The notes under the pieces: model-generated
The model's database searches: none
What the model saw: only the letters and a program-made list of their open reading frames with translations
Told to the model about the DNA's origin: nothing
From: Planctomycetota bacterium
GTDB taxonomy: Bacteria; Planctomycetota; UBA8742; UBA2392
Length of the DNA: 64,000 nucleotides
Direction of reading: 5' to 3'
Assembly: GCA_019636195.1 (NCBI GenBank)
Contig: JAHBYA010000002.1
Span: 361,474-425,473, forward strand
Shown: positions 52,800 through 61,920 of the stretch, in pieces
Layout: the number at the start of each line of letters is the position of its first letter
Numbering within the stretch: position 1 is the first letter of the stretch
Translations under genes and position numbers: made by a program

Positions 52800-53390
52800 A
52801 TGGCTGCCAAGACTGCCAAGCGCCCCAAGCCTGCCGCTTCCAAGCCCAAGAAGGCAGCCGGAAAAGCCGCCAGGAAACCCGCGAAGAAGGCGGTGAAAAA
52901 GCCCGCGAGAAAACCCGCGAAGAAGCCGGAGAAAAAGGCCGCGAAAAAGCCGGCACAAAAGGCAACCAGGAAGGCCGCAAAGAAGCCCGCCAAGAAGTCA
53001 GCCTCAAAACCAGCCCCCAGGGCAAAAAAGCCTGCCAAGGCCCCTGCCCGGAAGGCCGGGAAACCGGCAAGCGTTAAAGCCGCCGGGAAGTCCGCATCCA
53101 GCAAACCTTCAACCGGGAACAGCAAACCCATGCCCGCAAAGACCGCCAAAGACCCGCAGCCGCCGGCCAAGCCGAAGACGGCTGTACCGGAACAAAAGCC
53201 AGCCGTGCCCGCCGTCGCGCCCGAAGGCAGCGATGACTACGAGGCCATGCGCCAGGCGGCCGTTGAGCCATTCAAGCGCACCGGCAACGCCCCCAAGCCG
53301 ACCACGGCAGGGCGCCAGTTCGACGACGAGGAAGAACTGGAAAGTTACGACCCGCTGTTCGATGAAGTCTCGGAAGAACACGACGAATAG
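52800..53390 (+). CDS. Histone H1-like Lys/Ala/Pro-rich protein with acidic tail
   Basis: 196 residues from ATG 52800 with GGAG 5 nt upstream. Residues 1-110 are almost only Lys, Ala, Pro and Arg, with repeated AKKPAKK and KAARKPAKKA blocks like eukaryotic H1 tails and bacterial Hc1-type proteins. A Pro/Lys linker follows, and the last ~35 residues are acidic (RQFDDEEELESYDPLFDEVS). It should bind DNA or RNA non-specifically, and the acidic tail could regulate this. The same repeat type ends the RNase E/G protein here. No enzyme domain is seen. Confidence 0.85.
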   Translation: MAAKTAKRPKPAASKPKKAAGKAARKPAKKAVKKPARKPAKKPEKKAAKKPAQKATRKAAKKPAKKSASKPAPRAKKPAKAPARKAGKPASVKAAGKSASSKPSTGNSKPMPAKTAKDPQPPAKPKTAVPEQKPAVPAVAPEGSDDYEAMRQAAVEPFKRTGNAPKPTTAGRQFDDEEELESYDPLFDEVSEEHDE

Positions 53391-53395
53391 GCCGG

Positions 53396-53444
53396 CTGTG
53401 CGCTGTGGCTGTTGACTACGCGCAACCGACAACGCACAACGCAC
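53396..53444. repeat. Short-unit inverted repeat between H1-like gene and tyrS
   Basis: CTGTGCGCTGTGGCTGTTG (53396-53414) and CAACCGACAACGCACAACGCAC-type text (53423-53444) pair imperfectly with a 2-nt gap, around an 8-nt loop. The right arm repeats ACAACGC. It ends 2 bp before the tyrS start codon, so folding could mask ribosome access. Confidence 0.65.
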
Positions 53445-53446
53445 GC

Positions 53447-54664
53447 ATGCACTTTGCGCCCATTGACGACCAGCTCACCGACGTGCTGCGCGGCGCCGTG
53501 GACGTGATCCATGAAGCCGAGTTGCGCGAGCGCCTGCGCGCGGGCAGGCCGCTGCGCGTCAAGCTCGGCATTGACCCCAGCAGCCCCGACATCCATCTCG
53601 GCTTTACGGTGCCGCTGCGCCGCCTGGCGGCTTTCCAGAAGCACGGCCACACCGCGGTGCTGATCATCGGCGACTACACAGCCATGGTCGGCGACCCCAG
53701 CGGGCGCAACAAGACGCGCCCGCAACTGGCCCGCGAACAGGTCGAAGCCAACGCCCGCACATACCTTGAGCAGGTCAACAAAGTGCTGGACGTGAGCAAG
53801 CTTGAAATCGTGCGCAACGGCGACTGGTTCGGGAAGATGAGTTTCCTGGACATACTCAAGCTGTGCTCGCGCAGCACCGTCTCGCAGATGCTGGAGCGCG
53901 AGGACTTTCACAAGCGCTTCAACACCGAACAGCCGATCAGCCTGCACGAGTTTCTGTACCCGCTGATGCAGGGCTGGGACAGCGTGATGGTGCGCGCCGA
54001 TGTTGAGCTGGGCGGCACCGACCAGCTTTTCAATCTGCTGGTGGGCCGCCGCCTGCAAGAGCAGGAGGGCATGGCCCCGCAGGTCTGCATCACGGGCCCG
54101 ATCATCGCGGGCCTCGACGGCGAACAGAAAATGTCCAAAAGCCTCGGCAACGCCATCGGCGTGACACTTGAGCCCAACGACATGTTCGGGAAGGTCATGA
54201 GCATCCCCGACCGCCTGATGCCAAGCTGGTTCATGCTGCTGACCCGTGAACCGGAAGAAAAAGTCGCCGTCCTGTGCGACCCCGAGGCCACGCACCCGCG
54301 CCAGGCCAAGCTGGCGCTGGCCCACCTGATCACCCAGGAAATGCACGGGCCTGCGGCAGCCGACGCCGCCCAGCAGGCCTTTGAGGCAACCTTCAGCCGG
54401 GGCTTGCTGCCCGACGACATGCCCGACGCAAGCGTGGAACTCACGGACGGGGCCATCGCCGCGTGGGCACTGGTCAAGCTGGTGCATGGCGGCAGCGGCG
54501 GCGATGCCCGCCGCCTTGTGCAGCAGGGCGGCGCCAAACTGATTCAACCGTTGACCGGTGACGAGTTCACGCTCAAGGACGCCAACGCAGCCCTGACCGC
54601 CGAAGACCTGAAAGACCGCGTGTTGAAGGTGGGCAAGCGCCACTTCTATCGGCTTCGCCCGTAG
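53447..54664 (+). CDS. tyrS: Tyrosyl-tRNA synthetase
   Basis: A 405-residue class I synthetase. The HIGH-type motif is DIHLGF, and KMSKS occurs exactly in GEQKMSKSLGNAIG. GDYTAMVGDPSGRNKTRP and LMQGWDSVMVRADVELGGTDQLFN are tyrosine-pocket segments. The C-terminal ~65 residues form a short S4-like RNA-binding domain (QQGGAKL...DANAALTAEDL). ATG 53447 gives the family start; a longer frame runs into the repeat. It is essential for translation. Confidence 0.96.
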   Translation: MHFAPIDDQLTDVLRGAVDVIHEAELRERLRAGRPLRVKLGIDPSSPDIHLGFTVPLRRLAAFQKHGHTAVLIIGDYTAMVGDPSGRNKTRPQLAREQVEANARTYLEQVNKVLDVSKLEIVRNGDWFGKMSFLDILKLCSRSTVSQMLEREDFHKRFNTEQPISLHEFLYPLMQGWDSVMVRADVELGGTDQLFNLLVGRRLQEQEGMAPQVCITGPIIAGLDGEQKMSKSLGNAIGVTLEPNDMFGKVMSIPDRLMPSWFMLLTREPEEKVAVLCDPEATHPRQAKLALAHLITQEMHGPAAADAAQQAFEATFSRGLLPDDMPDASVELTDGAIAAWALVKLVHGGSGGDARRLVQQGGAKLIQPLTGDEFTLKDANAALTAEDLKDRVLKVGKRHFYRLRP

Positions 54665-54747
54665 AAAATCGCAACGATATTGGAACGGCAGACGGCTTGT
54701 TCCGTATTACCCTGTACGGGAACAATCGCCCGACTCGGGAGGGGCCG

Positions 54748-57700
54748 ATGCGCAATTCCAGATTGCCGATCCTTGCGTTGTTGATTCTTGTTGTGATTGC
54801 CGCGATTGTCGGCACCTACTTTCTGCTGAATGACCCGCGGCCCGCGCCGCAGCACAACGATGTTGCCCTCGATGGCGGCCCGGACTCCGCCAACAACCCG
54901 CCCAACACCCCCGGCCCCGGCGCCCGTGGCAACCAGACCAGCCAACCCGGCCCCGGCCACGACACACCCAAACCCGGCCCCGGCCCCGACACACCCAAGC
55001 CCGGGCCCGACACGCCCAAGCCCGGCCCCAACACGCCCAAGCCCGGCCCCGACAACCCCCAGCCGGGCACCGAATGGCAGGAACGCACGATCGACCTCAA
55101 GATCACCGGCACCGTGCGCTACAAAGTGGACCAGCGGCCAGCCGCGGGCGCACAGGTCACCGGCGAAAACATGCAGGGCGGCGGCGGCTGGTGGGCCGGA
55201 CCGCAACCCCCCGGGGGATCGGCACGGCCCGCCAAGAAGTTCATCGGCGAGGCGGTCACCGACGGCGCGGGCGAGTACACACTGAACCTCAAGGTCACCT
55301 GGTACAGCAGCGCGGACAGAATCGAGGGCGATGAAGACTGGACTGCAGGCGGCATCCAGGTCGTCGCGCGCATGAGCGGCTATGCCCCCGCGCGCAGCGA
55401 AGCCATCTGGGTTGCCAGGGCCACGCGCGACCACAAGATCAACCTGCAACTGGCTGTGCCCGCGGGCATCAGCGGCCGTGTAATCGACGCCGCCACGCGC
55501 AAGGGCATCCACGGTGCCAACGTCTCGCTTTGGTCAACGGACGGCGACCAGGGCGGCGCCCGCCACCTGACGACGGACGAGCAGGGCTACTTCTCGATCA
55601 ATGACCTGCCGGCCGGCGTGTACTCGTTGTGGGTCAACGCGCAGGGCTACAGCGGAATGCGCCCCGGCGAAGGCGTCGGGCGCATTGACGTCGCGCGCGG
55701 TGGCGAGCGCAACGTCGGCGACATCGCGCTCACCCGCGCAGCCGCCATCATCGGCCGCGTCCTGATGCAGGACGGCAAGCCGGCCGTCGAGGCCGCCGTC
55801 AACCTTCAGATTCGCGGCGGCGGCTGGATGGGCAACCGCGCCCACAGTGCATCCACCGCAGAAGACGGGCGCTTCAAGCTGGAAGAAGTTGAAGCGGGGG
55901 TGTACGACCTGACGGCGCGCCTGGAAGGTGTGGGCGTAGTGACGCTCGAGCAGCTTAACGTAGAGGCCGGCAAAGAGCGCGACGTCGGCGACCTGAAGCT
56001 GGAAAAGGGCCTCACGCTGGCCGGCATCGTGACTGACAAGTCCGGCCGCGGCGTGGCAGGCGCGGTCGTCAGCATTCGCGCCGGTGACAGCGACAACCCC
56101 TTCGGCGGGCGCTGGCGCGACAGCGTAGCGAGCACAACCACGAACGCGCAGGGCCGCTTTGAAATCGTGGCCATGCAGGAGGGCGAGTTCCGGGCGGTCG
56201 TGAACGCGGACGGGTATGCGCGTCTTGATCATTCCTTCAAGTTCCCGGGCAGCGAGCTGCGGCTTGTGCTGTCGCGCGGCGGGTCCGTCGAGGGCCGCGT
56301 CGTCAACCAGAACAACGAGCCGGTGCACCAGGCCAGCGTTTCATTGATCAGCCACAACGACCCGCAGTACACATGGTTCAAGGCATCGCCTGAACAGAAC
56401 ATGTGGGGCGGCAGCGAATGGCGCGCCACCACCGAGCAGGGAAGCTGGCAGATCGAAAACGTGCCGCCCGGCACCTACCTTGTGGTCGCCCGCGCCGACA
56501 GCGTCACGGGCTGGGTCGATGACATTGTCGTCGATGATGAAAAGCGCGCCAACGCCGGCGAAATCAAGCTTGGCGGCACAGGCACGCTGCGCGTCACTGT
56601 CACCGAAGACGGCCAGCCCGTACCCGACCTGAAGGTCACGGTGGTCCGCGGCATGGCGTTTGGGCGCGGCGGCGACGGCCAGAACACCGACAGCAACGGA
56701 GTCGTCGAGATCAACGGCCTGGCGGAAGGCACATGGACAATCATGACCAGCCGCGACGAAAGCAACTTTGACACCGAGGCCATGAAGAAACGGGCGGTGA
56801 CGATTAAGGCCGGCCAGGTCACCGAGTTCGCGCTTGAGCTGCGGCCCAAGGACGGTACGCGGCTGCACGGCAAGCTGACGCTGAACGGCAAGACCGCTTT
56901 CAGTGAGCTGATCCTGGCGGGCACCGGAGAACGCGCCGACGTGATCAAGCAAGGGCGCATCGACTCGGGCTTCTACGAGTTCCTGGGCTTGAGCGCGGGC
57001 GTTTACCTGCTTCACGCGCGGATCAGCGACGAAGCGGTAAGCTGCATGGCGCGCGTCGAAATCAGCGCGCCCGGCGAGCTTGAGTTCACACGCGACTTCA
57101 AAGGCTATGTCATCAGCGGCAGCGTGACCACGCCCGGGAACACCCCGCTCCAGAACAGCGCCGTGCGCATTTCGCTTCAGCACGCGTCGCCCGATGTCGG
57201 CAACGTCGGCCAGTGGCTGGCGGGCCGTGCAAACTGCGACGAGCAGGGGCGCTTCCGCATTGAAGGCGTGTGCGCCGGAGACTACACACTGTCCGCGATC
57301 CTTGACGGCGTCGGCAACGCCCGCATGGCCCTGAAAGTCGAAGCCTCCGACCGCACCGGCCTGAGCCTTGCCATCGACGACAACGTGGGCTCGGTGCGCG
57401 TGAAAGTCAGCAAGCTGCACGGCAAGACGCTGTCCGGCACCGCTTTCGGCTTTGCCCGCCTGATCGACGCCGCCGGCCAGCCCGTGGCCATGGCAGACCA
57501 GAACGCGGGCTTCATGATGGTCGCCGAGAACGCAACCACCGAGCTGGTGAACGTCAGCCCCGGCAAATACACCCTTGAGCTTGCGGCATCGGGCTACCTG
57601 CCGGCCAGCAAGACCGACGTCAACGTCGAGAAGGCCGCACGCACCGAAGTGCTGATTGAATTGACCGCAGCCGCTGAACTGCATGTGACCGCCACAAACC

Positions 57701-57966
57701 CCGAGATCACACAGGCCATCATGGACACAGCCAAAGCGCGCTACTTCGACGCGCAGGGCAAAGAGCTGCCGCCGATCAACAACGTGTTTGACGCGTGGGG
57801 CGCCGCCGCGCCCGCACCGGAAAAGCCCACATACAAAGTCGCCTACATCGGGCCCACGGTCACCGAGATCCGCGTGAAGGTGCCGGGCTATGCCGAGGTG
57901 GCGATTCCGGTACAGTTTGAAGCGGGCAAGAAACTCACGCACGAAGCCTCGCTCGCGGCTGAGTAG
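54748..57966 (+). CDS. Large cell-envelope protein of repeated carboxypeptidase-regulatory-like domains
   Basis: 1072 residues from ATG 54748, with GGGAGGGG upstream. The anchor is LPILALLILVVIAAIVGTYFLL near the N-terminus (no lipobox). A Pro/Gly/Asp/Thr linker with PGPDTPK repeats covers about residues 60-110. Then at least eight beta-sandwich units of the CarboxypepD_reg type follow, each ~80-100 residues, with themes like ISGRVIDAATRKGIHGANVSL, ADGYARLD and DEQGYFSIND. No peptidase motif is seen. It is likely anchored in the inner membrane and projects into the periplasm or beyond. Related domains occur in the protein at 26257-27561. Confidence 0.85.
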   Translation: MRNSRLPILALLILVVIAAIVGTYFLLNDPRPAPQHNDVALDGGPDSANNPPNTPGPGARGNQTSQPGPGHDTPKPGPGPDTPKPGPDTPKPGPNTPKPGPDNPQPGTEWQERTIDLKITGTVRYKVDQRPAAGAQVTGENMQGGGGWWAGPQPPGGSARPAKKFIGEAVTDGAGEYTLNLKVTWYSSADRIEGDEDWTAGGIQVVARMSGYAPARSEAIWVARATRDHKINLQLAVPAGISGRVIDAATRKGIHGANVSLWSTDGDQGGARHLTTDEQGYFSINDLPAGVYSLWVNAQGYSGMRPGEGVGRIDVARGGERNVGDIALTRAAAIIGRVLMQDGKPAVEAAVNLQIRGGGWMGNRAHSASTAEDGRFKLEEVEAGVYDLTARLEGVGVVTLEQLNVEAGKERDVGDLKLEKGLTLAGIVTDKSGRGVAGAVVSIRAGDSDNPFGGRWRDSVASTTTNAQGRFEIVAMQEGEFRAVVNADGYARLDHSFKFPGSELRLVLSRGGSVEGRVVNQNNEPVHQASVSLISHNDPQYTWFKASPEQNMWGGSEWRATTEQGSWQIENVPPGTYLVVARADSVTGWVDDIVVDDEKRANAGEIKLGGTGTLRVTVTEDGQPVPDLKVTVVRGMAFGRGGDGQNTDSNGVVEINGLAEGTWTIMTSRDESNFDTEAMKKRAVTIKAGQVTEFALELRPKDGTRLHGKLTLNGKTAFSELILAGTGERADVIKQGRIDSGFYEFLGLSAGVYLLHARISDEAVSCMARVEISAPGELEFTRDFKGYVISGSVTTPGNTPLQNSAVRISLQHASPDVGNVGQWLAGRANCDEQGRFRIEGVCAGDYTLSAILDGVGNARMALKVEASDRTGLSLAIDDNVGSVRVKVSKLHGKTLSGTAFGFARLIDAAGQPVAMADQNAGFMMVAENATTELVNVSPGKYTLELAASGYLPASKTDVNVEKAARTEVLIELTAAAELHVTATNPEITQAIMDTAKARYFDAQGKELPPINNVFDAWGAAAPAPEKPTYKVAYIGPTVTEIRVKVPGYAEVAIPVQFEAGKKLTHEASLAAE
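54946..55067 (+). repeat. In-gene tandem repeat encoding PGPDTPK units
   Basis: Five to six copies of a ~21-nt unit, CCCGGCCCCGACACGCCCAA, with small length changes, encode the Pro-Gly-Pro-Asp-Thr-Pro-Lys linker. Copies differ mainly at third codon positions. Confidence 0.85.
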
Positions 57967-57980
57967 CCCGAAAGTGACGG

Positions 57981-58012
57981 GGGGTCAGCCTCGCGCACCA
58001 CAGGCTGACCCC
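57981..58012 (+). terminator. Strong hairpin after the envelope protein gene
   Basis: GGGGTCAGCCT (57981-57991) pairs perfectly with AGGCTGACCCC (58002-58012) around a 10-nt loop. It lies 15 bp after the stop. No T-tract follows. The remainder of the 202-bp gap to tldD shows nothing further. Confidence 0.65.
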
Positions 58013-58168
58013 GTTCACACCATTCCTGATTCCCGGAATGCCCGGACTGGCCCTGATCGTTCCCGAGAAGAGGACCAGCCGCGCCCCTGTTTTTGACGGT
58101 GCATTGCGGCCAGTATTCCGTAGATTGGCTGTGTGTGAGTGCAGGCTACACGGCGTGGGAGACGGTTA

Positions 58169-59542
58169 ATGAAAGAGCAGTTGCTTGAGCTTGCGCGGAA
58201 GTCGGGGGCCGACTTTTGCGAGATCCGCGTTGAAGACAGCACGCAGACCAGCATCAACTACCAGGGCCCGGAACTCGAGAACGTCCAGGAATCCCACATG
58301 TACGGCGGCAACGTGCGCGTTGCCGTAAACGGCACATGGGGCTTTGTCACGTTCAACAACCCCGACGAGCTTGAACGCCGCGTCTCTGAGGCCGTCCGCA
58401 ACGCGCGCGCCGCCAGCGCCCGCAGCACCGCAAAAAGCGTGCTTGCGCAGGTCAACCCGGTGCACGCGGAAGTCAAGCTTGCGCTCAAGTCCGACCCCCG
58501 CAAGGTCAGCCTTGACGAAAAAGTCCGGCTGTTCGGTGACTACAACCAGCGCATGCTGGGCCACCCGGGCGTGACCAGCACCAACCTGCGCTACTTCGAC
58601 AAGTACTCGCGCATCCGCTACGCCAACTCTGAGGGTACGTGGACGGACACCGAGGCAATCGACATGGGCATGGGCGCTTCCGCGCTGGCCCGCAAGAACG
58701 GCACCACCGCCCGCGGCAGCGCAAGCCAGGGCGGACGCGACAACTTTGACCTGTTCCGCGGCATGGAAGCCGAGATGGACAAGGCCGCCCGCACAGCGGT
58801 CGAGGGCGCCGACGCGCCCGTGGTCGAAGGCGGCACCTACACCGTGGTGTGCGACCCCAACCTTGCCGGTGTGTTCGTGCACGAGGCATTCGGCCACCTC
58901 AGTGAAGGCGATAACGTCGCCGAAGACCCGCGCATGCAGGAAGTGCTGAAGCTGGGCCGCCGCTTCGGCGAAGACTACCTCAACATTTACGACACCGGCC
59001 TTGATGTCGGCTTGCGCGGCCACCTGCCGTTTGACGACGAGGGCGTGCCCACCGAAAAGACATGGCTGATCCGCAACGGCGTGCTGGTCGGGCGCCTGCA
59101 CAGCCGCGAAACCGCGGGCCGCATGGGCGAAAAGCCCACCGGCAACGCGCGGGCCATCAGTTACAAGTACCCGCCGATCCCGCGCATGCGCAACACCTGC
59201 ATTGCCAACGGCCCCCACGGCAGCCTTGAAGACCTGATCAAGGACATCAAGCTCGGCATTTACGCGATTGACAGCGCCGGCGGCCAGACCAACGGCGAGC
59301 TGTTCACGTTCACGGCCGGCGAGGCGTTCATGATTCGCGACGGCAAATTGGCCGAGCGCATCCGCGACGTCACGCTTGGCGGCAACGTGTTTGATACCCT
59401 GCGCAACATCACGCACGTGGCGGGCGACTACAACGTGCACGACAGCAGCGGCGGTTGCGGCAAGGCGGGCCAGATGCCGCTGCCGGTCAGCCACGGCAGC
59501 CCGCACATCCGCATCAAAGACGTAGTGATCGGGGGGCGATAA
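58169..59542 (+). CDS. tldD: TldD-type metallopeptidase subunit
   Basis: A 457-residue member of the TldD/PmbA family. The zinc site HEAFGHLSEGD (HExxxH) is near residue 237, and the C-terminal half has the conserved GEAFMIRDGKLAERIRDVTLGGN block. With TldE it forms a peptidase known to process modified peptides such as microcin B17 and to degrade unfolded peptides. The ATG at 58169 follows GGGAGA. tldE begins 1 nt after the stop. No peptide-antibiotic gene is seen nearby, so a housekeeping role is likelier. Confidence 0.94.
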   Translation: MKEQLLELARKSGADFCEIRVEDSTQTSINYQGPELENVQESHMYGGNVRVAVNGTWGFVTFNNPDELERRVSEAVRNARAASARSTAKSVLAQVNPVHAEVKLALKSDPRKVSLDEKVRLFGDYNQRMLGHPGVTSTNLRYFDKYSRIRYANSEGTWTDTEAIDMGMGASALARKNGTTARGSASQGGRDNFDLFRGMEAEMDKAARTAVEGADAPVVEGGTYTVVCDPNLAGVFVHEAFGHLSEGDNVAEDPRMQEVLKLGRRFGEDYLNIYDTGLDVGLRGHLPFDDEGVPTEKTWLIRNGVLVGRLHSRETAGRMGEKPTGNARAISYKYPPIPRMRNTCIANGPHGSLEDLIKDIKLGIYAIDSAGGQTNGELFTFTAGEAFMIRDGKLAERIRDVTLGGNVFDTLRNITHVAGDYNVHDSSGGCGKAGQMPLPVSHGSPHIRIKDVVIGGR

Positions 59543-59543
59543 C

Positions 59544-60941
59544 ATGACAAAGCACTTCGACACAGGCGTGGGCGGCGGCAGCGGCGACGGCAAGTCGCGC
59601 GACGAAGCCGAAACCGGCATCTACGAGCGGCCCGCCGCCGGCAAATTCACCGAGCGGCTGGGCTCGCTGGCGGACGCCTTTGAGATGTACAAGTCGGAAG
59701 GCCGCAGCCTGAGCGTATCGTTCGAGAACGACCGCCTGAACGAGATCCGGCAAGGCGAAAGCTACGGCATCAGCATCCGCGCGGTCAAGCAGGGCAAGAT
59801 CGGCTTCAGCTACTCCAGCAAACCCGACGAAATCGACCACGTGGCCCAAAGCGCCGTGCGCATGGCGCCGTGGGGCAAGCCCTACGACTACCAGTTCGCG
59901 CCCAAAGCCGAAAGCGCCCACACCCGCGAGCCTGACGCTGCGTGCGGCGAGCTTTCGGTTGAGCACATGGTCGAGCTGTGCGACAAGGTCAAGGACACGA
60001 TCAAGGCGATCGATCCCGAGGCGCTGGTCGATGCCGGCATCAACGGCGGCGTCAGCACCACGCGCATCGCCACCAGCCGCGGGCAGGACTGCCGCGAAGA
60101 AGACAGCGGCTTCAGCTACTTCGTGTCGGCACGCATCAGCGAAGAGGGCAACTTTCTCAGCGTGTACCGGGCGCGCGGCGCCTCGCGCGTGATTGACGAC
60201 GCCGAGATTCTCGCCAAGGCCCGCGAAGCCGCCGAAGAGTTCAAGATGGCTCGCACGCTGCTGCCTTTCGGCAAGGGCAAGTACCGCGTGCTGTTCGCGC
60301 CGCAGACCGTCGCCGACCTGCTGCTGCCGATTGCCGTCGGCGTCAACGGCATGAACATCGCCCGCAAGACCAGCCGCTTTGTCGATGCACTCAACGAGCA
60401 GGTGTTTGACCCGCGCATCAGCCTTGAAGATGACCCCTTTCACCCGGATTCGCCGGCTGGCGCCGTTTACGACGGCGAAGGCGTGCCCGCGCAGAAGCGC
60501 CCCATCGTTGAGCGCGGCGTGCTCAAGGGCTTTGTCCACACCCTCAGCACCGCGCAGAAGTGCGGCCATGCCCCCACCGGCAACGGCCAGCGCAGCGTAA
60601 GCTCGCAGCCCGCGCCCGGCCTGCACTCGGTGGTCATGGCCCCGGGCAACGCTGAGCTTGCCGACATGCTGCGCGACACCGAAGACGGCCTGTGCATCAG
60701 CCAGATGCTGGGCACCTTCACCAGCAACTTCCTGGCGGGCCAGGTCAGCGGCAACATTTCGCTCGGCTACGCGGTCAAGGAAGGCCGCTGCGCCGGGCGC
60801 GTCAAGAATTGCGCATTGAACGTCAACTCGTTTGATGTGCTGAAAGGCCAGATCGTCGCTATCAGCAGGCAGCGCGAGTGGGTCGGCAACTCGTACCTGC
60901 CGTGGGTGCTGCTGGACGGCATCGGCATCAGCGCGCGCTAG
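59544..60941 (+). CDS. tldE: TldE/PmbA-type peptidase partner subunit
   Basis: 465 residues, same superfamily as the preceding gene but without the HExxxH zinc site, as expected for the non-catalytic half. VLFAPQTVADLLLPI, GEGVPAQKRPIVERGVLKGF and a C-terminal GYAVKEGRCAGRVKNCALN are family blocks. It starts 1 nt after tldD, so the two subunits are made together. An Asp/Gly-rich N-terminal stretch of ~25 residues looks disordered. Confidence 0.93.
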   Translation: MTKHFDTGVGGGSGDGKSRDEAETGIYERPAAGKFTERLGSLADAFEMYKSEGRSLSVSFENDRLNEIRQGESYGISIRAVKQGKIGFSYSSKPDEIDHVAQSAVRMAPWGKPYDYQFAPKAESAHTREPDAACGELSVEHMVELCDKVKDTIKAIDPEALVDAGINGGVSTTRIATSRGQDCREEDSGFSYFVSARISEEGNFLSVYRARGASRVIDDAEILAKAREAAEEFKMARTLLPFGKGKYRVLFAPQTVADLLLPIAVGVNGMNIARKTSRFVDALNEQVFDPRISLEDDPFHPDSPAGAVYDGEGVPAQKRPIVERGVLKGFVHTLSTAQKCGHAPTGNGQRSVSSQPAPGLHSVVMAPGNAELADMLRDTEDGLCISQMLGTFTSNFLAGQVSGNISLGYAVKEGRCAGRVKNCALNVNSFDVLKGQIVAISRQREWVGNSYLPWVLLDGIGISAR

Positions 60942-60958
60942 GCCCGCAAGCAACTGTG

Positions 60959-60994
60959 GCGACACGAGTGCCTGCACCCGTGCCGCTTTCTTTT
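60959..60994 (+). terminator. Rho-independent terminator after tldD-tldE
   Basis: GCGACACGAGTGC (60959-60971) faces GCACCCGTGCCGC (60974-60986), 11 of 13 paired, followed by TTTCTTTT. Stem plus T-rich tail at 17 bp after the stop. Confidence 0.8.
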
Positions 60995-61041
60995 GCCGCG
61001 CGGCGTCTCGACACTTCCGCCGCACCGCTTAGCATGCGGCC

Positions 61042-61890
61042 ATGAAGGCCCTGCCGTATGCCGCCTTGCTGCTTGCCTGCGTGCTTGTTGCCGCGTGCTC
61101 AAACCCGCGCGCCAACCCGCCCGCCAACAACGCGCCTGACCAGCGCCAGCCTGACCCTGACCGCGAGGCCCAAACCGTGCGGCTGCGCGTCAGCTACAAC
61201 CCCGGCGACAGGTTCCGCACCACGCGCACGCTCACCGTCGCCGAAAAGACCGACGTTGACGACTACTACACCACTTCAGAAGAGCTGACCCTCACCACAG
61301 TGCTGCGCGTCGATGAGTCCGGCCGCATGCTGGCGGTGCAGCGCGCCTGGGAGCTTTCGGCCTCAACCCTGTCGGTCAATCGCGGCACGCCCCAGCAGGT
61401 GAAGGGTGAGCTCGACGGCTGTACGCTTGAGCTTACCCAGCGCAGCAGCGGCGTGGATGCGCGGGTGCTGGTCGGCAATGTCGATGTAGGCCGCCAGCAG
61501 TTCGTGATTGAGGGCTTCGATGCCGGCCTGCTGCCCGCCGACCCGGTGCGGCGCGGCGACACCTGGACGCTTGAGGACAACCAGCTTTCGGGCCTGAACC
61601 GGCTGATTGAGGCGCTTGAGTTCAAGGTCCAGACCAACCGCCTGATCTGCGCCGTGGCAAAGATCGAAACCGATGCCGTGTTCGTTTCACTGGACTGGCG
61701 CGTCACCGCCGAGTACGCGGGCAAACCCGCCGTGCTGCGCTTCGGCGGCGAGCTGCGCTACGACCGCGCGCTTCGGCTGGTCAGCGACTTCAAGCTGTCC
61801 GGCGGTCGCCTCGGCGACAGCACAAACCAGCAGGTCGAGATCAGCGTCAAGCGCAGGCCCGCGCAGGGCTGGCTCGATTTTGGCGACTGA
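61042..61890 (+). CDS. Lipoprotein of unknown function
   Basis: 282 residues. The signal ends in a LVAACS lipobox. After a Pro/Asn linker, the mature part is beta-rich: YNPGDRFRTTRTLTVAEKT is an early strand pair, and GGELRYDRALRLVSDFKLSG closes it. No enzyme motif is visible. Its C-terminal strand pattern resembles that of the next gene (KATLTLNRKDRFVEKFES), so the two may be distant paralogues. Confidence 0.75.
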   Translation: MKALPYAALLLACVLVAACSNPRANPPANNAPDQRQPDPDREAQTVRLRVSYNPGDRFRTTRTLTVAEKTDVDDYYTTSEELTLTTVLRVDESGRMLAVQRAWELSASTLSVNRGTPQQVKGELDGCTLELTQRSSGVDARVLVGNVDVGRQQFVIEGFDAGLLPADPVRRGDTWTLEDNQLSGLNRLIEALEFKVQTNRLICAVAKIETDAVFVSLDWRVTAEYAGKPAVLRFGGELRYDRALRLVSDFKLSGGRLGDSTNQQVEISVKRRPAQGWLDFGD

Positions 61891-61920
61891 CGCACAGCCG
61901 CAACGTACTACACTGGCGCC

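Noticed and set aside
54946..55067. CRISPR-like or minisatellite array
   Set aside because: The repeats are in frame and encode a Pro/Gly linker; there are no unique spacers.
56341..57942. 533-codon minus-strand frame opposite the large envelope protein
   Set aside because: Antisense shadow; composition is unlike a real protein and no ribosome site is present.
58166..61025. Long minus-strand frames opposite tldD and tldE
   Set aside because: Both lie fully over strongly supported genes.
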